Position numbers and translations under genes: made by a program
Part shown: piece by piece, positions 59,602-64,000 of the stretch
How positions within the stretch are numbered: position 1 is the stretch's first letter
Layout of the letters: every line of letters starts with the position of its first letter
Source of the DNA: an uncultured Phocaeicola sp.
GTDB lineage: Bacteria > Bacteroidota > Bacteroidia > Bacteroidales > Bacteroidaceae
DNA: 64,000 bases
Assembly: GCA_947581855.1 (NCBI GenBank)
Contig: CANPVZ010000001.1
Span: 124,001-188,000, forward strand
Direction: 5' to 3'
The notes under the pieces: model-generated
Database searches by the model: none
What the model was told of the DNA's origin: nothing
The model's input: the letters and a program-made list of their open reading frames with translations, nothing else

Positions 59602-61769
59602 TATTTGGCATGTTTGTTTTCAACGGCTGTCAAGCCTAATTGTGACATACGATAAACAAAATTTTTAAACGGAGTATACGGTGGCAATTGTCCTGTAAAC
59701 TCTTCAACAGCACTCCGATCTGCCTGAGTTAAATAAAGGAATAAGCCGTCTTTATGATCCAACATATCCATTAATTTCTTATAGGTTTGTTGGTCGGTAT
59801 TTTTCCATGCCCGATTAGCCCGTGTTACCAACAAATTGACGGTACCCATGTTTAGCAGTGCCGGAGAGATTGAATGTTCGCTTAAGTTCGGATATTCTAC
59901 AATAAGAATTTCATTGGGTTGCAGATCCGGGCATAAATCTTTCACGCTATTTGCCATCACGTACTTACTGTCTTCGGTTAGGAAGTCTTCATCGTAAGCA
60001 ATTTTTCGTACTTCCAAGCCAATGGAATTCCAGTATTCTTCTAACTGGGAAGCCAGCATGCTCTTTCCGTTTCCTTCTTCCGTACTTAATAAATTGACTA
60101 CATTTTGTTGTCCTTCTTTAAAGTATGGTAAGAGTGTTTTACTCAAATGACGCATAGCCATATCATTGATAGCTTTATTGTAGCGACGATAACGGAGAGA
60201 ACTTTCTTTCGGGAATGCGCCCAATACTTTTCCGCCAGTCAGCTTTTCTGCCCGTTTACGGTCGCGTAACGTATGATCGAGTAATTCAATAATGGCAAAG
60301 TAACCGCAAGTAAATAAGAATGTTAATAAATAAACAGCCAATAAAATCAGCAAACGATTTGTGGGCAAGGCATTCAATGGGAATAATGGTGGGTTTAAGA
60401 CTTTTAGTGTAGCTGTCGTCATTTGCAGGTTCTTTTGACGGAGACGTGCTGCATTCAGTGCTTTCAACATTTCCATATAGTTGCTTTCAACAAAACCAAT
60501 ATGACGCTCTTTGCGACTGATGGTGGCGCCGATAGGAGCAAAATAAAGGAAGTCCTTATCAAGATTGGAACGCATAATGTCCGTGGCACCTGCTTCTGCT
60601 TGTGCTTTTTCTGCTAAAATAACTTGTTCAAGCCATTTATCTACTAAATCTTTGTTTTGTACATTATTTGTACTAGCTGATGCAGCGATAATATCTACGG
60701 CAATTTGAGAAATTTTATTTTCCGATGTAGCCATTTCATCTTTATATTTTGTTAAAGCTGCATTGGTTTCTTCATTTCCACTTTCATTCATAATTTCTAG
60801 ATTAGATATTTTTGCTTTTAAACCGGAAATTTTATTTAGTTCATCTATAAATTCATTATTATTACGAATGAGTTTTGCCTGATCGCCTAATTTGGCTTCT
60901 AAAAAATTCATAAGTGCAGCAGTCGTAGTGTGTTGAAAAAGCAAATCATTTTCTTTCGTTTGCTGGTTTGCGTCCATAATCGTAACTTGCTTCGTTTGCT
61001 CGCCATAGTTGATAATGCGTTTTTCTACATTGTATTTAATCAAATCATTTTCAGCATCGGTCAATATACGTAATAAACGTGCTACCTCTCTCTCGAAAAA
61101 CCTAATAACATCATTGGTTTCCCCAAAACGGATCTCTTGGTATTGGTCAATAAATTCTTCGTTCAGGATACGTAAAGTGTTATATGCAATACCCGGATCA
61201 TTAGCTGAATAACCGATTTCAATCATATCGGAGTTACTTAATTGTGCTACTTTTATTTTCTCCGATAAAAGAGGTACGCTGAAATAGGGATGGCCGCCAT
61301 TTAATAGGGCATAAACGAAGTTGTTTGCTGAGGGACGTTCATACGCTTTTAGGTTTTCTACCGATTTAGCTTCATTCTTTTTATCGATTAATGCTTTGAT
61401 TTCTTTGGGGGTCATGGCATTAAGTTCCCGGAAATGCTCTGCAGAAATATAGTTGGTACTCTTTTCTTCATCTCCATAAGTCATACACTCTACAAAAAGA
61501 CGAAGAGAAACCTCTTTAAGTGTCTTTTCAGTAGTGATAATGTTCATTAGGTTCGCCATGTTAGTGAAAGAATTACCAACAGCAATAGTAGAGCCTGTTT
61601 CAATGTTGTAACCGGAAATAATACCGGTGTAAATAGTTGTTTTTACATCATATTCTTTGTCCATATTACGTGTCATAAACCACGCAATGACTAACGCAAT
61701 GAGCGGTAGTACAACCAAATACCAACGGATGCGGTAAAGAAAACGGACGATATAACGGAAGTATTCCAT
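59601..61769 (-). CDS. Wzz/Wzc-like polysaccharide copolymerase with a degenerate kinase domain
   Basis: A 722-residue inner-membrane protein. Helix 1 at about 15-35 opens the Wzz domain, a long periplasmic coiled-coil region follows, and helix 2 is near 485-505 after a proline-rich PLFPLNALPTNR. The C-terminal cytosolic part is a BY-kinase-like P-loop: STEEGNGKSMLASQLEE replaces the canonical GEGKS form, and the Walker-B-like strand is ILIVEYPNLSEH, which lacks the usual DTPP. There is no terminal tyrosine cluster. It likely controls chain length and links to the outer-membrane partner, but tyrosine kinase activity is doubtful. Confidence 0.82.
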   Translation of the reverse strand: MEYFRYIVRFLYRIRWYLVVLPLIALVIAWFMTRNMDKEYDVKTTIYTGIISGYNIETGSTIAVGNSFTNMANLMNIITTEKTLKEVSLRLFVECMTYGDEEKSTNYISAEHFRELNAMTPKEIKALIDKKNEAKSVENLKAYERPSANNFVYALLNGGHPYFSVPLLSEKIKVAQLSNSDMIEIGYSANDPGIAYNTLRILNEEFIDQYQEIRFGETNDVIRFFEREVARLLRILTDAENDLIKYNVEKRIINYGEQTKQVTIMDANQQTKENDLLFQHTTTAALMNFLEAKLGDQAKLIRNNNEFIDELNKISGLKAKISNLEIMNESGNEETNAALTKYKDEMATSENKISQIAVDIIAASASTNNVQNKDLVDKWLEQVILAEKAQAEAGATDIMRSNLDKDFLYFAPIGATISRKERHIGFVESNYMEMLKALNAARLRQKNLQMTTATLKVLNPPLFPLNALPTNRLLILLAVYLLTFLFTCGYFAIIELLDHTLRDRKRAEKLTGGKVLGAFPKESSLRYRRYNKAINDMAMRHLSKTLLPYFKEGQQNVVNLLSTEEGNGKSMLASQLEEYWNSIGLEVRKIAYDEDFLTEDSKYVMANSVKDLCPDLQPNEILIVEYPNLSEHSISPALLNMGTVNLLVTRANRAWKNTDQQTYKKLMDMLDHKDGLFLYLTQADRSAVEEFTGQLPPYTPFKNFVYRMSQLGLTAVENKHAK

Positions 61770-61780
61770 ATAGTTGAATT

Positions 61781-62551
61781 TTATTTATTATTAATGTTGG
61801 TGATAATGGGAGTATTGGTCATAATTTCCAATATTAAAATATCTGTACTGATTTGAGACATGATTTGTTGATAACTTTGAACTGCCGTGTTCTCATATCT
61901 TTTTACATCAGCTAATCCTGTTACATCCAATTGATTGGCACGAAAACGCTGTTCACTGACCAAACCGGCACCTCGATAAGCTGCTGCATTCTCAGCCGCA
62001 GTTTTTAAAGATACTAAGTTGTTGGTAATACGTACATAAATAGCAGCAATCTGTTGTTTTAATTGTTGGTATTCTTTCTCTTTTTCCAATTGGGAAATCT
62101 CTACATTCAAGCGTTGGCGTTTAATTTTGCCTCCTAAATCAAAAAGTGTTTCCAACGGAATACTTACACTTCCGCCTACGTTCCAATAGTGTTGTTCAAC
62201 TCCGGAATACTGATAATAAATAGGAGTCAATACATCCGAATTGTTTGCATAATTGTCCAGCATACCGTACGTATAGGAACCGTGTGCATTGAAGAATGAA
62301 AGCCAGGCACGTTGCTCTTTTGAAAGCAGTTTCTTTTGGAGTTGTACCTGTTTCTCCATAATTTCAATGGATGGGGTTCCTTTTGCATTCTCGAATAACG
62401 TACCCAGTGGGGGTAATGTTAGATTCTCATAGTCTACTTGCTCAAATGTAGACTGGGTAAAATCCTCTGCAGGCTTTTGTTGTTTTTCTTCTTGCGCTTG
62501 CAAGGTGGCAAACAGGGAAAAGGCTGCGGTTAATAAAAGTAATTTTTTCAT
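61781..62551 (-). CDS. Half-length TolC-like outer-membrane efflux family protein
   Basis: A 256-residue protein with a Sec signal (MKKLLLLTAAFSLFATLQA). The body carries one copy of the TolC/OEP coiled-coil repeat, including ISQLEKEKEYQQLKQQIAAIYV and a C-terminal YENTAVQSYQQIMSQI helix, with a beta part between (YWNVGGSVSIPLETLF). Classical TolC has two repeats in about 450 residues. It sits where a Wza/OPX exporter would be expected, and no such gene is in the window, so it may form the outer-membrane exit or a helper to it. Confidence 0.7.
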   Translation of the reverse strand: MKKLLLLTAAFSLFATLQAQEEKQQKPAEDFTQSTFEQVDYENLTLPPLGTLFENAKGTPSIEIMEKQVQLQKKLLSKEQRAWLSFFNAHGSYTYGMLDNYANNSDVLTPIYYQYSGVEQHYWNVGGSVSIPLETLFDLGGKIKRQRLNVEISQLEKEKEYQQLKQQIAAIYVRITNNLVSLKTAAENAAAYRGAGLVSEQRFRANQLDVTGLADVKRYENTAVQSYQQIMSQISTDILILEIMTNTPIITNINNK

Positions 62552-62610
62552 GATTATTGTTGTTGTTATTATTATTATTCTGTTCTTTTGAGTATTCTTA
62601 TTGAATGGGT

Positions 62611-63795
62611 TTATACATTCTCTTTCTGGATAAAGGCTGTCAGCGTTTTAAAGATAATTTTCATATCGGTCTTAAAAGAATAAGTCCGACCGTATTGAAT
62701 GTCTAACTGTTTACGCTCTTCTGCCGACAGCTTGCCTGAATCTCCTCGTTTCTCTACTTGCCACAAGCCCGTTAAACCTGCGGGAGCTATGAAGCGGTCG
62801 ATATATTCGTCGCCTGTCAGTTTCTCAGCTTCGTAGAGTGGAAGAGGACGGTTGCCCACAACAGACATATCACCTTTTAATATATTGAATAGTTGTGGCA
62901 ATTCATCGATACTATATTTGCGAATGAAACGGCCTACTTTCGTAATGCGTGGGTCGTTTTCAATTTTGACGAACGCATTTTGCTGCTCCGTTTCTTTTTT
63001 CTGGTTAAACTCTTCCTCTGAAATGACATAGTCGTCGGATACGAGCATGATTTCGTCATCGCCTACGGATAAACCACCGCTGGTGAGAAGGATGTCTTCC
63101 ATTTCTTCGTCCAACTTGATAATCTGTTGTTCATTATTGTCCTCTTCCGAAGCATACTGATTCTTCCCGTTTAATTCCTTTAGTTTCAAATCGGCTCCTG
63201 TATACATGCTGCGGAATTTGAGGAAATCGAATATTTTATAGTTTGTTCCCACCCGTTTGGATTTATACCAAATAGGGCCTTTGCTCTCGAGCTTGATAGC
63301 AATGGCGGTGAGGATGAATACAGGAGAAAGGATGATGATGGAAAATAAAGAGAACACAATGTCGAATGCTCTTTTCCAAAGAGGAATTTTGAAATGAAGT
63401 ATTTTCTTTTTGGCGGTTTTTTTGGAAAACAAAATATCAGCCCGTTCGCTGATAAATTCTATTTTATTATGTATGTCCGTTATGGAGGCTGTTTTATTCA
63501 ACGTATCGTGAATACCGCAATGTAAATACTGTGTTCGCTCTTCCGCAGAAAGAGGAGGAGTGAATAATATAATATAAACCTCCGGATGGTGCTTATGAAG
63601 ATAAGTGATAGCCGTAATGTCTTCGTTTAAGCTTCTTTTATCGAAAAGAATGATTATATTATCTACGGATGTTGTTTCGGAACACCATTTGGCTGCTTCC
63701 TTATAGGATGAAGTACACTGAACCGTCTGACCGGGCAGGTACTTCAGACGAGTCATAGTCGTTATGTCGTTTCCTAAATAAATTAAATTTATCAT
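62611..63795 (-). CDS. Priming sugar transferase with N-terminal pseudo-receiver domain
   Basis: A 394-residue protein that loads the first sugar-phosphate onto undecaprenyl phosphate. Residues 1-125 resemble a receiver fold (ITTMTRLKYLPGQTVQ, IIILFDKRSLNED, ILFTPP, LNKTAS), with a shifted Asp. After a membrane helix (about 145-165) comes the bacterial sugar transferase domain: FDFLKFRSMYTGAD, DPRITKVGRFIRKYSIDELPQ and GDMSVVGNRPLPLYEAE, then GLTGLWQVEKRGD. Between FRSMYTGAD and DPRITK is an acidic insert of about 60 residues (SEEDNNEQQII, LDEEMEDILL, SVGDDEIML). The gene lies between the receiver at the window edge and the TolC-like gene. Confidence 0.85.
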   Translation of the reverse strand: MINLIYLGNDITTMTRLKYLPGQTVQCTSSYKEAAKWCSETTSVDNIIILFDKRSLNEDITAITYLHKHHPEVYIILFTPPLSAEERTQYLHCGIHDTLNKTASITDIHNKIEFISERADILFSKKTAKKKILHFKIPLWKRAFDIVFSLFSIIILSPVFILTAIAIKLESKGPIWYKSKRVGTNYKIFDFLKFRSMYTGADLKLKELNGKNQYASEEDNNEQQIIKLDEEMEDILLTSGGLSVGDDEIMLVSDDYVISEEEFNQKKETEQQNAFVKIENDPRITKVGRFIRKYSIDELPQLFNILKGDMSVVGNRPLPLYEAEKLTGDEYIDRFIAPAGLTGLWQVEKRGDSGKLSAEERKQLDIQYGRTYSFKTDMKIIFKTLTAFIQKENV

Positions 63796-63804
63796 TTCAC
63801 TTTT

Positions 63805-64000
63805 TTAAATAATCTTCTTTACGCGAATCTTCAGTTCCATCGGATTGAACGGTTTGACAATATAATCTTCTGCGCCTTCTTCCAGTAAACGGATTCGCTC
63901 GCTTGTGCTATCTTCGCTACTTAACATGATGACCGGGATGTGACGGAACAATTCATTTTGTTTGATCCATTCCAGAAAATCATCACCACGCATCTCGGGC
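63805..64000 (-). CDS. Response regulator, C-terminal part of receiver (partial)
   Basis: The gene enters from beyond the right edge and ends at 63805, nine bases before the sugar transferase ATG. The 65 visible residues are the second half of a receiver domain: PEMRGDDFLEWIKQNE, VIMLSSEDSTSERI with the conserved Ser/Thr, and GAEDYIVKPFNPMEL with the conserved Lys. There is no output domain after the receiver, so any output part must come before it, or none exists. It probably regulates this polysaccharide operon. Confidence 0.8.
   Translation of the reverse strand, partial: PEMRGDDFLEWIKQNELFRHIPVIMLSSEDSTSERIRLLEEGAEDYIVKPFNPMELKIRVKKII

Noticed and set aside
1..64000. UpxY/UpxZ antitermination genes typical of Bacteroides capsule loci
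   Set aside because: No NusG-like or UpxZ-like product is encoded in the window.

Overview
The window reads as chromosomal DNA of a gut-type Bacteroidales bacterium, most likely Bacteroides or Parabacteroides. The reasons are a SusC/SusD outer-membrane pair, lipoprotein signals, HU-like, DUF4248 and smalltalk genes beside a polysaccharide locus, and many promoters of the Bacteroides form (TTTG, 19-20 bp, TAnnTTTG). The species cannot be fixed from the sequence alone. No rRNA, tRNA, insertion sequence, integrase or CRISPR array was seen.

Left part (1-26 kb) is mostly core and metabolic. It holds the end of carB, a pectate-lyase-like lipoprotein, queD-queE, a small heat-shock protein, an AlaX-type tRNA editing protein, and a minus-strand unit for a TlpA-like redoxin, a DUF6242-like lipoprotein, SusC and SusD. 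Next come a PAS histidine kinase, a probable small RNA, an HpaII-family protein without a methyltransferase, a GH13 amylase, fabD, thiD, a UDP-glucuronate decarboxylase, a receiver-kinase hybrid, a frameshifted EEP phosphohydrolase gene and a single-domain response regulator.

Middle part (26-40.5 kb) is a minus-strand cluster of glycosyltransferases with an O-acyltransferase. It contains a tandem family of related GT4 genes, of which one is frameshifted and one survives only as a recombination scar. Two single genes on the plus strand are inserted into it: a two-helix membrane protein of unknown role and a CysE-like acetyltransferase with its own promoter.

40.8-45.4 kb carries flavodoxin plus DUF2023, then a minus-strand four-gene cassette (XRE regulator, ImmA/IrrE metallopeptidase, PIN-like nuclease, FRG-domain protein) with a perfect inverted repeat over its promoter. 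It looks like a toxin-antitoxin or anti-phage module and is the best candidate here for an undescribed system.

45.4-50.7 kb is the block often found beside Bacteroidales capsule loci: a DnaB-like helicase, a winged-helix protein, small ORFs, DUF4248, an HU-like protein, smalltalk and an amidase. It also holds two unusual repeats: a chain of 22-bp palindromic units that recurs upstream of queD 45 kb away, and a 38-bp tandem array downstream of the HU gene.

Right part (51-64 kb) makes and exports a polysaccharide. A plus-strand GT2-flippase-GT2 operon runs head-on into a minus-strand operon that starts near a response regulator at the window edge: priming sugar transferase, half-length TolC-like protein, Wzz/Wzc-like copolymerase, O-antigen ligase/polymerase, two GT2s, an acetyltransferase and a GT4.
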